Shown: positions 34,947 to 45,978, counted from the stretch's first letter. The stretch is 64,000 bases of DNA from Parahoeflea alexandrii (GCF_027214025.1 NZ_JAPWHB010000002.1:186001-250000), one strand, 5' to 3'. Numbers and translations are program-made. Notes: generated by a model not told the origin, from the sequence alone.

Positions 34947-35501
34947 ATGAAAGTAGCTGAATCCGACATCCTGATCGTCCCCGGATACACCAATTCCGGG
35001 CCCGACCACTGGCAATCGCGCTGGCAGGGGCGCCTGTCGACCGCGCGCCGCGTCGAACAGGACGCTTGGGCCAAGCCGGTTCGCGAGGACTGGACCGCGC
35101 GTTTCGCCGAAGCGGTCAACGAGGCCACGAAGCCGGTTGTGGTGATTGCCCATTCGCTGGGCGTGGCGACCATGCTGCAGGCCTTGCCGGAATGCCGGAA
35201 CCCGATCGCCGGCGCCTTCCTGGTGGCACCGCCGGAGGTCAACAACCCGAAGATCCGCCCAAAGCACCTGATGACCTTCGGGCCTTACAAGGAAGAGCCG
35301 CTCGATTTCCCGTCGATCGTCATCGCCAGCCGCAACGATCCCTTTGGCTCGTTCGAACATGCCGGCGACATGGCCAATGCCTGGGGCTCGATGCTGATCG
35401 ACGCCGGCGAAGCCGGTCACATCAACGCCGAATCGGGCCATGGACCCTGGCCGGAGGGCATCATGGTGTTTGCCAACTTCCTCTCGCGGCTGAAGGTATA
35501 G
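34947..35501 (+). CDS. RBBP9/YdeN-family serine hydrolase
   Basis: A 184-residue alpha/beta hydrolase. LIVPGYTNSGPDHWQSRWQ at the start and VVVIAHSLGVATML (nucleophile Ser near 70) are family marks; the catalytic Asp lies in ASRNDPFGSF (near 131) and the His in GHINAESGHGPWPEG. Members cleave small esters or act on peptides; the natural substrate is unknown. The gene is convergent with the HpcH/HpaI-type aldolase gene, with only 14 bases between. Confidence 0.88.
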   Translation: MKVAESDILIVPGYTNSGPDHWQSRWQGRLSTARRVEQDAWAKPVREDWTARFAEAVNEATKPVVVIAHSLGVATMLQALPECRNPIAGAFLVAPPEVNNPKIRPKHLMTFGPYKEEPLDFPSIVIASRNDPFGSFEHAGDMANAWGSMLIDAGEAGHINAESGHGPWPEGIMVFANFLSRLKV

Positions 35502-35515
35502 GACTGCGGGCGCGG

Positions 35516-36277
35516 TCAGCCCCGCGCCTTCTCCAGCATCACCGCGGCCCCGGCATGAATGATGCCGGGATCGGTGTTCAGCGCCGCCAGCCGGTAGCCC
35601 ATCTTGCCGAAGCGCGGCACATCGGCCGGATCGACGGCAAACACCGCCGCAAACTTGCCTGCCTGCTGGGCCCGGCTGCCGATCGTGGCAATCACATCCT
35701 GCAGCTCCTCGTTGCGCGGATCGACGCCGGCGCCATCCGACCAGGAAATCGACAGGTCCGAGGGTCCGACAAACACGCCATCGATACCATCGGTCGCAAG
35801 GATTCCATCGAGCGCGGCGAATGCCGCCCGGGTCTCGATCATCGCCAGCGACAGCGTCTTGCCGTTGGCGGAGCGGAAATAGCTTTCCGGCGAATAGGCG
35901 GAATGCATTTGCAGCGCTTTCATCGGCCCCCAGGAGCGCTCTCCCACCGGCGGATATTTCATCGCACTGGCAAACGCCCGGGCATCCGCGACCGAATTGA
36001 TCATCGGCGCGATGACGGCCTCGAACCCCATGTCCAGCGCCCGGCTGGCGAGATCGTTGCGCCCCACCGGTATCCGCAGGATCGCGGGCTTGCCCGCGGC
36101 AAAGATCGCACCCGCCGACGCAAAGGCGGTGGATTCGCTGTGCGCGCCATGCTGCATGTCGACGGTAACGGTGTCGAAGGGACAGCGGGCCAGCGCGCCC
36201 GCCATCTCCTCCGACGGCGAGGTCGACCACGCGGAGATCAGCATCCTGTCCTGATCAAGCTTGTCTCGCAATTGCAT
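35516..36277 (-). CDS. HpcH/HpaI-family aldolase
   Basis: A 253-residue class II pyruvate aldolase. VTVDMQHGAHSE (substrate His/Asp), ILRIPVGRNDLASRALDMGFEAVIAPMINS (in parts, with the substrate-binding Arg), MIETRAAFAALDGILA (metal Glu near 149) and IDGVFVGPSDLSIS (metal Asp near 175) show an intact metal-dependent active site. Such enzymes cleave 2-keto-4-hydroxy acids or citramalyl/malyl-type compounds; which is used cannot be told. It is a single gene, followed by a terminator for the neighbouring zeta subunit gene upstream of it. Confidence 0.92.
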   Translation of the reverse strand: MQLRDKLDQDRMLISAWSTSPSEEMAGALARCPFDTVTVDMQHGAHSESTAFASAGAIFAAGKPAILRIPVGRNDLASRALDMGFEAVIAPMINSVADARAFASAMKYPPVGERSWGPMKALQMHSAYSPESYFRSANGKTLSLAMIETRAAFAALDGILATDGIDGVFVGPSDLSISWSDGAGVDPRNEELQDVIATIGSRAQQAGKFAAVFAVDPADVPRFGKMGYRLAALNTDPGIIHAGAAVMLEKARG

Positions 36278-36337
36278 GGCCGGCTCCTCCCGAATCAGTG
36301 TTTCGCCCGAAACGGGCGCGCGAATGTCTCAATCCAA

Positions 36338-36371
36338 CAAAAAACCGCCCCCGGCAAGCCGCAGGCGGTTT
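36338..36371 (-). terminator. Terminator of the zeta subunit gene
   Basis: Read on the minus strand: AAACCGCC, a short internal C/G-rich loop, GGCGGTTT, then TTTTG. It lies 22 bases after the stop of the F1 zeta subunit gene. Confidence 0.85.
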
Positions 36372-36392
36372 CCTGAATAAAGGTGTATTGCG

Positions 36393-36713
36393 TCAGCTGT
36401 TCTGGATCTGCTCGACGGCGACCGCCAGCAATTCATCCATCTTGCGGCGCAGCTGGTGATCGGACTGATCAACGCCGGCGGCATCGAAATCACCGCGAAC
36501 CTTGCGGAACACGTCTTCGTCGCCGGCTTCCTCGAAATCGGCCATGACCACGCTTTTCGCATAGGTCTCGGCGTCATCGCCGGACTTTCCGAGCAATTCG
36601 GCGGCCCACAGGCCCAAAAGCTTGTTGCGGCGCGCTTCTGCTTTGAACTTCAGCTCCTCATCATGGGCAAACTTGTTTTCAAATGCGTTTTCGCGGTCTT
36701 TCATATTGCTCAT
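36393..36713 (-). CDS. F1-ATPase inhibitor zeta subunit (DUF1476)
   Basis: A 106-residue DUF1476 protein. Family text: FENKFAHDEELKFKAEARRNKLLGLWAAELLG (in parts, 12-45), then EEAGDEDVFRKVRGDF and HQLRRKMDELLAVAVEQI. In Paracoccus and other alphaproteobacteria the zeta subunit binds F1-ATPase through its N-terminal helix and blocks ATP hydrolysis. ATG 36713 is chosen because the inhibitory N-terminus starts MSNMKDREN. It is divergent from purC, a conserved arrangement in rhizobia. A sigma-70-like promoter and a terminator bracket it, so it is a single-gene transcript. Confidence 0.92.
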   Translation of the reverse strand: MSNMKDRENAFENKFAHDEELKFKAEARRNKLLGLWAAELLGKSGDDAETYAKSVVMADFEEAGDEDVFRKVRGDFDAAGVDQSDHQLRRKMDELLAVAVEQIQNS

Positions 36714-36743
36714 GAGCTGGCTCCCGGCGGTGAATCGATAATC

Positions 36744-36772
36744 CCTATATGGGCGTTCGCCCCATAAAACAA
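36744..36772 (-). promoter_or_regulatory. Candidate promoter of the zeta subunit gene
   Basis: On the minus strand TTGTTT, 17 bases, TATAGG; the predicted start lies about 24 bases before the ATG. The spacer includes a GGGCG/CGCCC near-palindrome. Confidence 0.45.
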
Positions 36773-36939
36773 AAGACCGCCGAAAGTGCAATGCAAACCC
36801 GACTCAAGCCGCGCAATTCCGGGGACATTGCTGATAACGGCGTTGTGAAAGCCGCTACAATCCGCTAAAGCACGGCTCAAAATCGACCCTAAGCCGAGTT
36901 GCCGCGGCTTCAGCCGGCACAATTGACAGAGATACCCCC

Positions 36940-37704
36940 ATGACCCGTCGCCGCCGTATCTACGAAGGCAAGGCCAAGATTCTATATGAAGGCCCCGAGC
37001 CCGGCACACTGATCCAGTTCTTCAAGGACGACGCCACCGCGTTCAACAAGAAGAAGCACGATGTGGTTGACGGCAAGGGCGTGCTCAACAACCGCATCTC
37101 CGAGTACATATTCTCGCATCTCAACCGCATCGGTATCCCGACCCACTTCATTCGCCGTATCAACATGCGCGAGCAGTTGATCAAGGAAGTCGAGATCATC
37201 CCGCTTGAGGTGGTGGTGCGCAATGTCGCCGCCGGCTCGCTGTCCAAGCGTCTGGGCATCGAGGAAGGCACCGTGCTGCCGCGCTCGATCATCGAATTCT
37301 ACTACAAGGCCGACGCGCTCGACGACCCGATGGTCTCCGAAGAGCACATCACCGCCTTCGGCTGGGCCAGCCCGCAGGAAATCGACGACATCATGGCGCT
37401 CGCCATTCGCGTCAATGATTTCCTCACCGGCCTGTTTCTCGGCGTCGGCATCCAGCTCGTCGATTTCAAGATCGAATGCGGCCGGCTGTTTGAAGGCGAC
37501 ATGATGCGCATCGTCGTTGCCGACGAGATCTCGCCCGATTCCTGCCGCCTCTGGGACGTCAACACCAACCAGAAGTTCGACAAGGACGTCTTCCGCCGCG
37601 ACCTGGGCAACCTTGTCGAGGCCTACCAGGAAGTCGCCCGCCGGCTTGGCATCATGAACGAGAACGAGCCGAACCGTCCCACCGGGCCGGTTCTGGTCAA
37701 GTAA
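36940..37704 (+). CDS. purC: SAICAR synthase
   Basis: A 254-residue enzyme that joins aspartate to CAIR in purine synthesis. [17 protein letters not shown] at the start, [19 protein letters not shown] (about 89-108) and the SISPDTFR-type signatures ([24 protein letters not shown]) are present. It starts at ATG 36940. It is the first gene of the purC-purS-purQ operon: purS follows after 18 bases and purQ after 3 more. Confidence 0.97.
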   Translation: MTRRRRIYEGKAKILYEGPEPGTLIQFFKDDATAFNKKKHDVVDGKGVLNNRISEYIFSHLNRIGIPTHFIRRINMREQLIKEVEIIPLEVVVRNVAAGSLSKRLGIEEGTVLPRSIIEFYYKADALDDPMVSEEHITAFGWASPQEIDDIMALAIRVNDFLTGLFLGVGIQLVDFKIECGRLFEGDMMRIVVADEISPDSCRLWDVNTNQKFDKDVFRRDLGNLVEAYQEVARRLGIMNENEPNRPTGPVLVK

Positions 37705-37722
37705 GCGACGGGAACTGCGACC

Positions 37723-37965
37723 ATGATCAAGGCACGCGTAACAGTGACGCTCAAGAACGGCGTCCTCGACCCGCAAGGCAAGGCCATCGAGCATGCGCTC
37801 GGCGGCCTCGGGTTCTCCGGCGTCGATTCCGTCCGCCAGGGCAAGGTGTTCGACGTGGTTCTTCAAACCTCCGACCGCGCCAAGGCGGAAGCCGAACTCA
37901 AGGCCATGGGCGAAAAACTGCTTGCCAACACGGTGATCGAGGATTTCTCGGTCGAGGTGATCTAG
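37723..37965 (+). CDS. purS: FGAM synthase subunit PurS
   Basis: An 80-residue subunit that bridges PurL and PurQ in the three-part formylglycinamidine ribonucleotide synthase. KARVTVTLKNGVLDPQGKAIEHAL and GVDSVRQGKVFDVVL are typical, as is the ending (KLLANTVIEDFSVEVI). PurS exists only where PurL is the short form, and the short PurL is present nearby. It lies between purC and purQ with small gaps. Confidence 0.96.
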   Translation: MIKARVTVTLKNGVLDPQGKAIEHALGGLGFSGVDSVRQGKVFDVVLQTSDRAKAEAELKAMGEKLLANTVIEDFSVEVI

Positions 37966-37968
37966 GCC

Positions 37969-38643
37969 ATGAAAGCTGCCGTCATCCTGCTCCCCGGCCT
38001 CAACCGCGATCGCGACATGATCGCGGCGCTGACCAAGATTTCGGGCCAGGCTCCGCAAACCGTCTGGCAGACCGAGACGTCGATCGATGACGACGTCGAC
38101 CTGATCGTCATCCCCGGCGGCTTTTCCTATGGCGACTACCTGCGCTGCGGCGCCATTGCCGCGCGCATGCCGGTGATGCAGGCGGTGCGCGAGAAGGCCG
38201 AAAAGGGAACGCGGGTCATCGGCGTCTGCAACGGTTTCCAGATCCTGCTTGAAGCCGGCCTGTTGCCCGGCGCGCTGATGCGCAACGCCTCGCTCAAGTT
38301 CGTCTGCCGCGAAGTCAGGCTCGAAGTTGCCAACGCCAGGACCGTGTTCACGCAAGGCTATTCTCAGGGCCAGGTCATCCGCTGCCCGGTGGCCCATCAC
38401 GACGGCAACTATTTCACCGACGCCGACACGCTGGCCGAGATCGAGGCCAACAACCAGGTGGCGTTCCGCTACACGGCCGACACCAATCCGAACGGCTCGC
38501 TCAACAACATCGCCGGCATCGTCAACAAGGCGGGAAATGTGCTGGGCATGATGCCGCACCCGGAAAACCTGATCGAACCGGCCCACGGCGGCAGCGACGG
38601 CCGCGCCCTGTTCGAATCGGCCCTGGGGCTTGTCGGGGCCTGA
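37969..38643 (+). CDS. purQ: FGAM synthase glutaminase subunit PurQ
   Basis: A 224-residue class I glutamine amidotransferase that supplies ammonia to PurL. Nucleophile Cys87 is in [19 protein letters not shown]; the catalytic His/Glu pair is in MPHPENL near the end. [16 protein letters not shown] is the oxyanion region. It starts three bases after the purS stop. A lipoprotein gene is placed between it and purL, a small break in the usual order. Confidence 0.97.
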   Translation: MKAAVILLPGLNRDRDMIAALTKISGQAPQTVWQTETSIDDDVDLIVIPGGFSYGDYLRCGAIAARMPVMQAVREKAEKGTRVIGVCNGFQILLEAGLLPGALMRNASLKFVCREVRLEVANARTVFTQGYSQGQVIRCPVAHHDGNYFTDADTLAEIEANNQVAFRYTADTNPNGSLNNIAGIVNKAGNVLGMMPHPENLIEPAHGGSDGRALFESALGLVGA

Positions 38644-38783
38644 CGACCCGGCCGGCGGTTTGGCACGCCATTGACGACAAGATGCACTGAAGTCCTGCCC
38701 TCCGATTGTGGCCCTTCGCCGGGCAGGAATCGTGCTATTGCAGCCTGTCCCTGAATGCCATCTGGCCGATGCCCGGAGCTGCC

Positions 38784-39161
38784 ATGAACAAGAATTCGCT
38801 GATGTTGGTGCTGCTGTCCGGCCTCGCGCTTTCGGCCTGCGCGCCCTCGTCCGGTCCGCCGGCGGGCATGAGCGGCAACGCGGTCGCCGTCTCGACGCTG
38901 CAAAGGGTCAACGCGCAGGCCCATGCTTGCTGGCTCAAGGACCGGGATTTCGCCGCCTACGGCATCGTCCCCGAGCTCGACACCACCAGCACGCCGCGGC
39001 TCCTGATCATCCCGCGCGGCAAGCCGCAGTCGCTGCCGCAGGCGGTCATCGTCGCCTCCGCCGGCAGCGCCCAGTTCTACGGCCCCCTCTCCACATCGCC
39101 GCTGGCCGGCCGGATCGACAGCGACATTTCGCGCTGGGCGTCGGGCGGCGCCGGCTGCTGA
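38784..39161 (+). CDS. Small putative lipoprotein
   Basis: A 125-residue protein with a lipoprotein signal: LVLLSGLALSAC, with the lipobox Cys at residue 19, so it should be anchored to a membrane in the envelope. The mature part contains the segment RVNAQAHACWLKDRDF and PRLLIIPRGKPQSLPQAVIVA; family unknown. Two further Cys (one near 50, one at the C-terminus) may pair. It sits within the pur operon between purQ and purL, in the same direction, and could be cotranscribed. Confidence 0.78.
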   Translation: MNKNSLMLVLLSGLALSACAPSSGPPAGMSGNAVAVSTLQRVNAQAHACWLKDRDFAAYGIVPELDTTSTPRLLIIPRGKPQSLPQAVIVASAGSAQFYGPLSTSPLAGRIDSDISRWASGGAGC

Positions 39162-39306
39162 TCGGCGCGCTATGCAGGATGGATCCCGGTCCATGTCCAC
39201 AGAATAGCGCTTTCTTTCGGCTCAAATCCCAATTTCCAGGTGCCAACCGCACCGCCAGTGCGCTATAGGCTCAGGCACGCGCAGGACAAGAAGGGCGACC
39301 ACCGCC

Positions 39307-41538
<2,232 letters not shown>

Positions 41539-41557
41539 CCCAATCAGGAGCCCCCCC

Positions 41558-41791
41558 ATGCCAATGAACGCAGGCGATATCGAGAAACTCATCAAGACCG
41601 GGATTCCTGACGCCAAGGTCACCATCCGCGATCTGGCGGGCGACGGCGATCACTACGCGGCGGAAGTGGTCTCCGAGAGCTTCCGCGGCAAGAGCCGGGT
41701 GCAGCAGCACCAGATGGTCTACAACGCGCTCGAGGGCAACATGGGCGGCGTCCTGCATGCCCTGGCGCTGCAGACCAGCGTTCCGGACTGA
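41558..41791 (+). CDS. BolA-family protein (IbaG-like)
   Basis: A 77-residue BolA-like protein. VTIRDLAGDGDHYAAEVVSESFRGKSRVQQHQMVYNAL (in parts) includes the conserved His of the QHQMVY block that helps hold a [2Fe-2S] cluster with a CGFS glutaredoxin. CAGGAG precedes ATG 41558. In most rhizobia the next gene is the CGFS glutaredoxin; here that gene lies about 3.8 kb away at 45599, after other genes. Confidence 0.93.
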   Translation: MPMNAGDIEKLIKTGIPDAKVTIRDLAGDGDHYAAEVVSESFRGKSRVQQHQMVYNALEGNMGGVLHALALQTSVPD

Positions 41792-41799
41792 GACAAGCC

Positions 41800-42090
41800 A
41801 TGGCGGGATTTCTCGACGGCCTGATCGGCGAGATCATTGACGGCGTCGTTGACGGCATGGCCAAGGGCGCCGTCACCCGCAAACGCCGCCGCTCCACCAC
41901 CCGCCGCAAGACAAGCCGCAGGAAAACCACGTCGCGGCGCAAGCGCTCGACCACCACATCGACCATTGAAAAGGTGCTGGTCGAGGCGCTGACCGGCAAG
42001 AAACCTGCTACCGCCCCCCGCACCCGCGCCAAGACCCGCCGGACAAAGGCCCGGGCCACCCGCCGCAAGACCACAACGCGCAAGCGCTAA
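41800..42090 (+). CDS. Lys/Arg/Thr-rich histone-like protein
   Basis: A 96-residue protein. The first 24 residues form an amphipathic helix with glycines (FLDGLIGEIIDGVVDGMAKG), and the rest is a low-complexity basic tail made of RK, RR and TT repeats (RRKTSRRKTTSRRK and similar), resembling histone H1-like or RNA-binding tails. A central segment (STIEKVLVEALTGKKP) breaks the tail. ATG 41800 follows the bolA stop by 8 bases, so it likely shares the pur/bolA transcript. No family is recognised; nucleic-acid binding is the natural inference from charge. Confidence 0.65.
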   Translation: MAGFLDGLIGEIIDGVVDGMAKGAVTRKRRRSTTRRKTSRRKTTSRRKRSTTTSTIEKVLVEALTGKKPATAPRTRAKTRRTKARATRRKTTTRKR

Positions 42091-42166
42091 GCTTAGCAGC
42101 GGTCGATCGTCCAATGACAGGGCCGGAGCCGAATTCGGCCGTTCGCAGACCGCTTTCCCGGTCCCG

Positions 42167-43090
42167 TCAGGCCGCCAGACGGCGCGATTTGCGCAGGCCA
42201 GCAAGTGTCAGGCCGTAAATCGAAAGCGCCACCACGGTGAACGCCACGACTTGATGGACAGCGATCTGCTCGCCCAGCACGACTACGGCGAGGATCATGG
42301 TAAAGGCCGGCCAAGGCGTGGTGATCGAACTGGCGAGCGATACGTCGATGTGCCGGACCGCATAAAACCAGACCACGAGTTCGAGATAATAGACCAGCCC
42401 CATCAGCAGGGCGAAGCCCTGGAAGCCGGCGTCGAGCCCCGAGGCAAAGCCCGACGGCTCCGCCACCGCCAGCGCGACGGCCAGGAAGACCGTCGAAATC
42501 ACCACCCGGAAGAAGGTCACCTGGATCGGGCTGATCGGCATTCGCCCCAGTTCCTCCTTGATGATAACGTGGGCGATGCTCCACAGCAGCGGCACGCCCA
42601 GGGCAACGAGGAACCATGCCGAGATCCCCTCGAGCCGCAGGCTGCCGCCGGTCGCCAGATAGTAGAGAGCCGCCATCAGCAGCGCTGTGAACCCGAGTTC
42701 GACCGGCGACTTCCGCCGCTTCAGGAACAGCGTTTCCCACAGGATCGCGAACATCGGATAGGCTTGCATGGCAATTGCCGCGTTGCCCGCACCGGCTTTC
42801 TCCACGCCCAGCACATACAGGAAGGTCGACAGGCCGAACATGGCGCCGGTCGCCAGCGCAACCCCGATGCTGCGGCGAGTTTGGCGCGGCGTGAGCCCGG
42901 CGGAGAAGATGCCCCGTCGTCCCGACCATAGCTCAAGCACAAATGGCGGCACCGCGAACACCACCTGCCAGACGGAAAGAAAGAACGCGAAACTGAGCGC
43001 GCTGAAACCCGCCGGCCGGCTGTTTGAGATGACCGGCATGACCGAGAGGATGCACAGACACACAAGCGCAAGCGAGACGCCCGTCTTCAT
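42167..43090 (-). CDS. EamA-family (DMT) transporter
   Basis: A 307-residue inner-membrane protein with ten membrane helices arranged as two EamA repeats. PLLWSIAHVIIKEELG, AMQAYPMFAILWETLFLKRRKSP and ASSITTPWPAFTMILAVVVLGEQIAVHQVVAF (in parts) are typical of the drug/metabolite exporter family, which exports amino acids or other small molecules. ATG 43090 is followed by MKTGVSLALVCLCILSVMP. It is divergent from a MocR-type regulator gene, and that regulator very likely controls it. Confidence 0.92.
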   Translation of the reverse strand: MKTGVSLALVCLCILSVMPVISNSRPAGFSALSFAFFLSVWQVVFAVPPFVLELWSGRRGIFSAGLTPRQTRRSIGVALATGAMFGLSTFLYVLGVEKAGAGNAAIAMQAYPMFAILWETLFLKRRKSPVELGFTALLMAALYYLATGGSLRLEGISAWFLVALGVPLLWSIAHVIIKEELGRMPISPIQVTFFRVVISTVFLAVALAVAEPSGFASGLDAGFQGFALLMGLVYYLELVVWFYAVRHIDVSLASSITTPWPAFTMILAVVVLGEQIAVHQVVAFTVVALSIYGLTLAGLRKSRRLAA

Positions 43091-43160
43091 GGAGTGGTTG
43101 GCCAAGATTTGCCTCCGCGCTTGCAAATTGCTCTGATTGACCTCAAAATTACATCTGAAA

Positions 43161-43173
43161 TTGATACCATCAA
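43161..43173. promoter_or_regulatory. Operator candidate between EamA and MocR genes
   Basis: TTGAT-ACC-ATCAA, a perfect 5-3-5 inverted repeat in the 99-base divergent region, 17 bases before the regulator's start codon. Probable self-binding site of the MocR-type regulator. Confidence 0.4.
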
Positions 43174-43189
43174 GGAAATCATTGCACTG

Positions 43190-44584
43190 ATGGCAATATG
43201 GAAGCCCGATCTCGCCAACCGGCGCGGCCCGAAATATCTGCAGATCGTCGAGGCGCTTTCCGACGACATCGCCGCGGGAATCCTGAGCTGCGGCGACAGG
43301 CTGCCGCCGCACCGGGAGCTGGCCTATCAGCTACAGCTCTCCCCGAACACCACCAGCCGGGCCTATGCCGAGGCGGTGAACCGCGCGCTCATCCGCGGTG
43401 AAGTCGGCCGCGGCACCTTCGTGCGCGGTCCCGCAACGGAAGCGCCGGCCTCGGACGGCGGAACGCTGCGGCGCCCGGCGACCGGACCGATCGACCTCTC
43501 GCGCAACCTGCCTCTGCCGGGGCTCGCCGGCGAAATGCTCGCCAGGACCTGCATCGAGCTCGGCCGGTCGGGCAACCTCGCCGCATTGGCCGACTATCAA
43601 ACCGGGGCTGATCTCGATCGCCACACGGCCGCCGCCAAACTTTGGCTGAAGCGTCATGGCGTCATTTCAACCGCCGAGGAGACCGTCATCACCGCCGGCG
43701 CCCAGCATGGCATCCTCTGCGCGCTGATGGCGCTCGGCCAGCCGGGCGACCTGCTGCTTGCCGAACAGCTGACCTATCAGCCGGTCAAGGCAATGGCCGC
43801 GCGCCTCGGGCTCAAGATCGCAGCCATCGCCTCCGATTCCGAGGGGCCCTGCCCCGAGGACATCGACCGGCTCTGCCGGCAGCGCAGGGTCAGGGCGCTC
43901 TATCTCACCCCGACGCTCCAAACCCCGACCGGCCGCACCATGCCGCAACACCGGCGCGAGGCGATCGCCGCGATCCTCAACGCGCACGGCGTCCACCTGA
44001 TCGAGGACGACGTGTTCGGGTTGTTTCACCCCGAGCGGCCGCAACCGATCGCCAGCCTGGCGCCGGACCTGACCATCTCCATCACCAGCACATCCAAGTA
44101 CCTGGCACCCGGGCTCCGGGTCGGCTTCGTCCGCGCGCCCGCCGGTCTCGCCGGGGCGGTCCGCAGCGCGGTCAATCTGAGTTGCTGGATGACGCCCCCG
44201 CTCACCACCGAGATCGTTGCACGCTGGATTGCCGACGGCACGGCGGACGAGCTTGTCGCACGCCAGCTTGCGGCGGCATCCACCCGGCAGGCCCTCACCC
44301 GCCGGATCCTCGGTGAACATGCGCCCAGCGATCACGCCGCCGGCCTGCATCTGTGGCTGGACCTGCCGGACGGATGGAGCGCCGATCTGTTCTGCGCCCG
44401 CGCGGCCAGTCGAAATGTCCTGGTCACCGGCGGCGAGGCCTTCGCGATTGCGCGCTCGGCCGGAGCATCCTCGATACGAATCTGCCTCAGCCACGAGGCC
44501 GATGCGGCCCGGCTGGAAACCGGTCTTTCCGTGATTCGGGAAATTCTCGATGCCGGACCGCGCCAGGCGCCGCTGGTTCTTTGA
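43190..44584 (+). CDS. MocR/PdxR-type GntR regulator with aminotransferase domain
   Basis: A 464-residue regulator. Residues 5-75 form a GntR winged helix (YLQIVEALSDDIAAGIL...LPPHRELAYQLQLSPNTTSRAYAEAVNRALI). Residues 100-460 form a fold-type I aminotransferase domain; the PLP Lys is in ISITSTSKYLAPGLRVGF (near 303), and TPTLQTPTGRTMP is the usual loop. MocR regulators sense PLP-bound amino compounds and activate genes such as pdxST, gabT or transporters. Divergent EamA transporter and shared control region mark it as the target. ATG 43190 is favoured over an earlier in-frame start because the GntR helix begins directly after. Confidence 0.92.
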   Translation: MAIWKPDLANRRGPKYLQIVEALSDDIAAGILSCGDRLPPHRELAYQLQLSPNTTSRAYAEAVNRALIRGEVGRGTFVRGPATEAPASDGGTLRRPATGPIDLSRNLPLPGLAGEMLARTCIELGRSGNLAALADYQTGADLDRHTAAAKLWLKRHGVISTAEETVITAGAQHGILCALMALGQPGDLLLAEQLTYQPVKAMAARLGLKIAAIASDSEGPCPEDIDRLCRQRRVRALYLTPTLQTPTGRTMPQHRREAIAAILNAHGVHLIEDDVFGLFHPERPQPIASLAPDLTISITSTSKYLAPGLRVGFVRAPAGLAGAVRSAVNLSCWMTPPLTTEIVARWIADGTADELVARQLAAASTRQALTRRILGEHAPSDHAAGLHLWLDLPDGWSADLFCARAASRNVLVTGGEAFAIARSAGASSIRICLSHEADAARLETGLSVIREILDAGPRQAPLVL

Positions 44585-44629
44585 AACGCCGGCGGCCGCG
44601 CGCATCCGCTCAAGCCCCTGGCCCGGATT

Positions 44630-45499
44630 TCAGTCCTCGGCCTTCGCAAACACCGCCACCACCGGCCCCGCCCGTTCGCCCGCATCGATGACCATCTGCG
44701 TGCCCCAGGCGAGGCTCGACACCGCGCCGTCGAAGAACAGCGCGTTCGGGCACTTAGCTACATCCCTGAACAGCCGTCCGAATGACCCGAGACTCACCGG
44801 GTCGCGGGTGATCGCCAGCACGATGCTGCCGTCGGCCCTCACGCCGACGCCGTTGCGGATGTATTTCGACGTGCCGTCAGGCAGGAAACGCGGATGGATG
44901 GCGCCGTCGATGACCAGCATCGGCCCCGACTGGGTGGCAAATTCCGGCGCAAGTCCCGCCGCCCGGTAGGCCTCCGTCTCCCTCACCCCGGCGCTTCCGT
45001 CCTCGCGGACAAAGAACACGCCGTTCGGCTTGAGAAAGAAGTTGCCGAACCCGTTATCCTCGTTGAGTGGCGCCAGCTCCGTGCCGTTTTCGACATAGAG
45101 ACCCACCGGCGTCATGTCGGCGTGATACATGCCGGCGTTCATTGCCAGGATCGGTGTCTGTCCGACGGTCGCCAGCGCTGCGACCGCCTTTGCCACACTG
45201 CCCAGCACCTCGCCATCCGGCCCGCGATAGGCGAGCCGGACCGCATGAACGGCGGGATCGGCGACACACAGGATCGCCCGCGCGCCCTCGAACACGGTCT
45301 CCTCGCAGATATCGGGCTTGTCAGTCACCGTCTCGTTCCCCCTCGTCGGGCCACCCGCCATTGCACTTTCTGGCTGGCTTCGCTCCGGCAGTTCAAGCCG
45401 CGCCGGTTCCATCCGCACGGCCATCATCATCCATGCGCCCCATGCCCCGGCGGCCACGAGCAGGATCAGGACAAAATAACCGGCGCGATACATCCTCAT
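44630..45499 (-). CDS. DUF2233 (phosphodiester glycosidase-like) membrane-anchored protein
   Basis: A 289-residue protein with one N-terminal membrane helix (about 7-28) and a periplasmic DUF2233/NAGPA-like domain: PILAMNAGMYHADMTPVGLYVENGTELAPLN (in parts), FLKPNGVFFV, ATQSGPMLVIDGAIHP and PNALFFDGAVSSL with the conserved FxDGxxS. NAGPA-type proteins hydrolyse sugar-1-phosphate diesters; the bacterial YigE-like branch is uncharacterised. Two Cys near 66 and 78 may bond. ATG 45499 (or 45493). The gene lies between the regulator and the glutaredoxin gene on the other strand. Confidence 0.88.
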   Translation of the reverse strand: MRMYRAGYFVLILLVAAGAWGAWMMMAVRMEPARLELPERSQPESAMAGGPTRGNETVTDKPDICEETVFEGARAILCVADPAVHAVRLAYRGPDGEVLGSVAKAVAALATVGQTPILAMNAGMYHADMTPVGLYVENGTELAPLNEDNGFGNFFLKPNGVFFVREDGSAGVRETEAYRAAGLAPEFATQSGPMLVIDGAIHPRFLPDGTSKYIRNGVGVRADGSIVLAITRDPVSLGSFGRLFRDVAKCPNALFFDGAVSSLAWGTQMVIDAGERAGPVVAVFAKAED

Positions 45500-45598
45500 A
45501 CGATCACTTATAGGGCGCGCCTTCTTGTCTTGTCATGCCGCCCGCGTTATCTGAAGGACAAGAAATATCGTGGTCACGCGCTTTGAAAGGATCCAACG

Positions 45599-45931
45599 AT
45601 GTCCGGCATCAATGATTTCATCGACAACGAAGTGAAAAACAACGACGTGGTGCTGTTCATGAAGGGCACCCCGCAATTCCCGCAATGCGGTTTCTCGGGC
45701 CAGGTCGTCCAGATTCTCGATTATCTCGGCGTTCCCTACAAGGGCATCAACGTTCTGGCTGACGATGCGCTCCGGAACGGCATCAAGGAATATTCCAACT
45801 GGCCGACCATCCCCCAGCTCTACGTCAAGGGCGAGTTCATCGGCGGCTGCGACATCATCCGCGAGATGTTCCAGTCGAGCGAGCTGCAGCAGCACATGAC
45901 CGACGCCGGAGTGCCGGTCAAAGCCGCCTGA
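45599..45931 (+). CDS. grxD: CGFS monothiol glutaredoxin Grx4 type
   Basis: A 110-residue monothiol glutaredoxin with the CGFS motif (Cys30-Gly-Phe-Ser), KGTPQFPQ before it, the [20 protein letters not shown] (in two parts) that binds glutathione, and a second conserved Cys. Such proteins carry [2Fe-2S] clusters between IscU/SufU systems and targets and act with BolA proteins. The bolA gene is 3.8 kb upstream in this genome instead of adjacent. ATG 45599 follows AAAGG. A good terminator follows. Confidence 0.96.
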   Translation: MSGINDFIDNEVKNNDVVLFMKGTPQFPQCGFSGQVVQILDYLGVPYKGINVLADDALRNGIKEYSNWPTIPQLYVKGEFIGGCDIIREMFQSSELQQHMTDAGVPVKAA

Positions 45932-45953
45932 CACTGACCAAATACGAAACGGC

Positions 45954-45978
45954 AAGAGGCGGATTTTCCGCCTCTTTT
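45954..45978 (+). terminator. Terminator after grxD
   Basis: AAGAGGCGGA-TTT-TCCGCCTCTT then TT: a 10-bp perfect stem with T-run. Confidence 0.88.

Noticed and set aside
35066-36376. 436-codon open frame on the plus strand
   Set aside because: Overlaps the YdeN-like hydrolase in another frame and is antisense to the HpcH/HpaI aldolase, both clear families.
36982-38586. 534-codon open frame on the minus strand
   Set aside because: It is antisense to purC, purS and purQ, which are certain genes; the translation is His/Asp/Val-rich as expected for a complementary frame.
41880-42085. Repetitive CGC/AAG-rich stretch as a simple DNA repeat
   Set aside because: Units are irregular at the DNA level but consistent at protein level (RK/RR/TT), and the frame follows bolA closely; reported as a basic protein instead.
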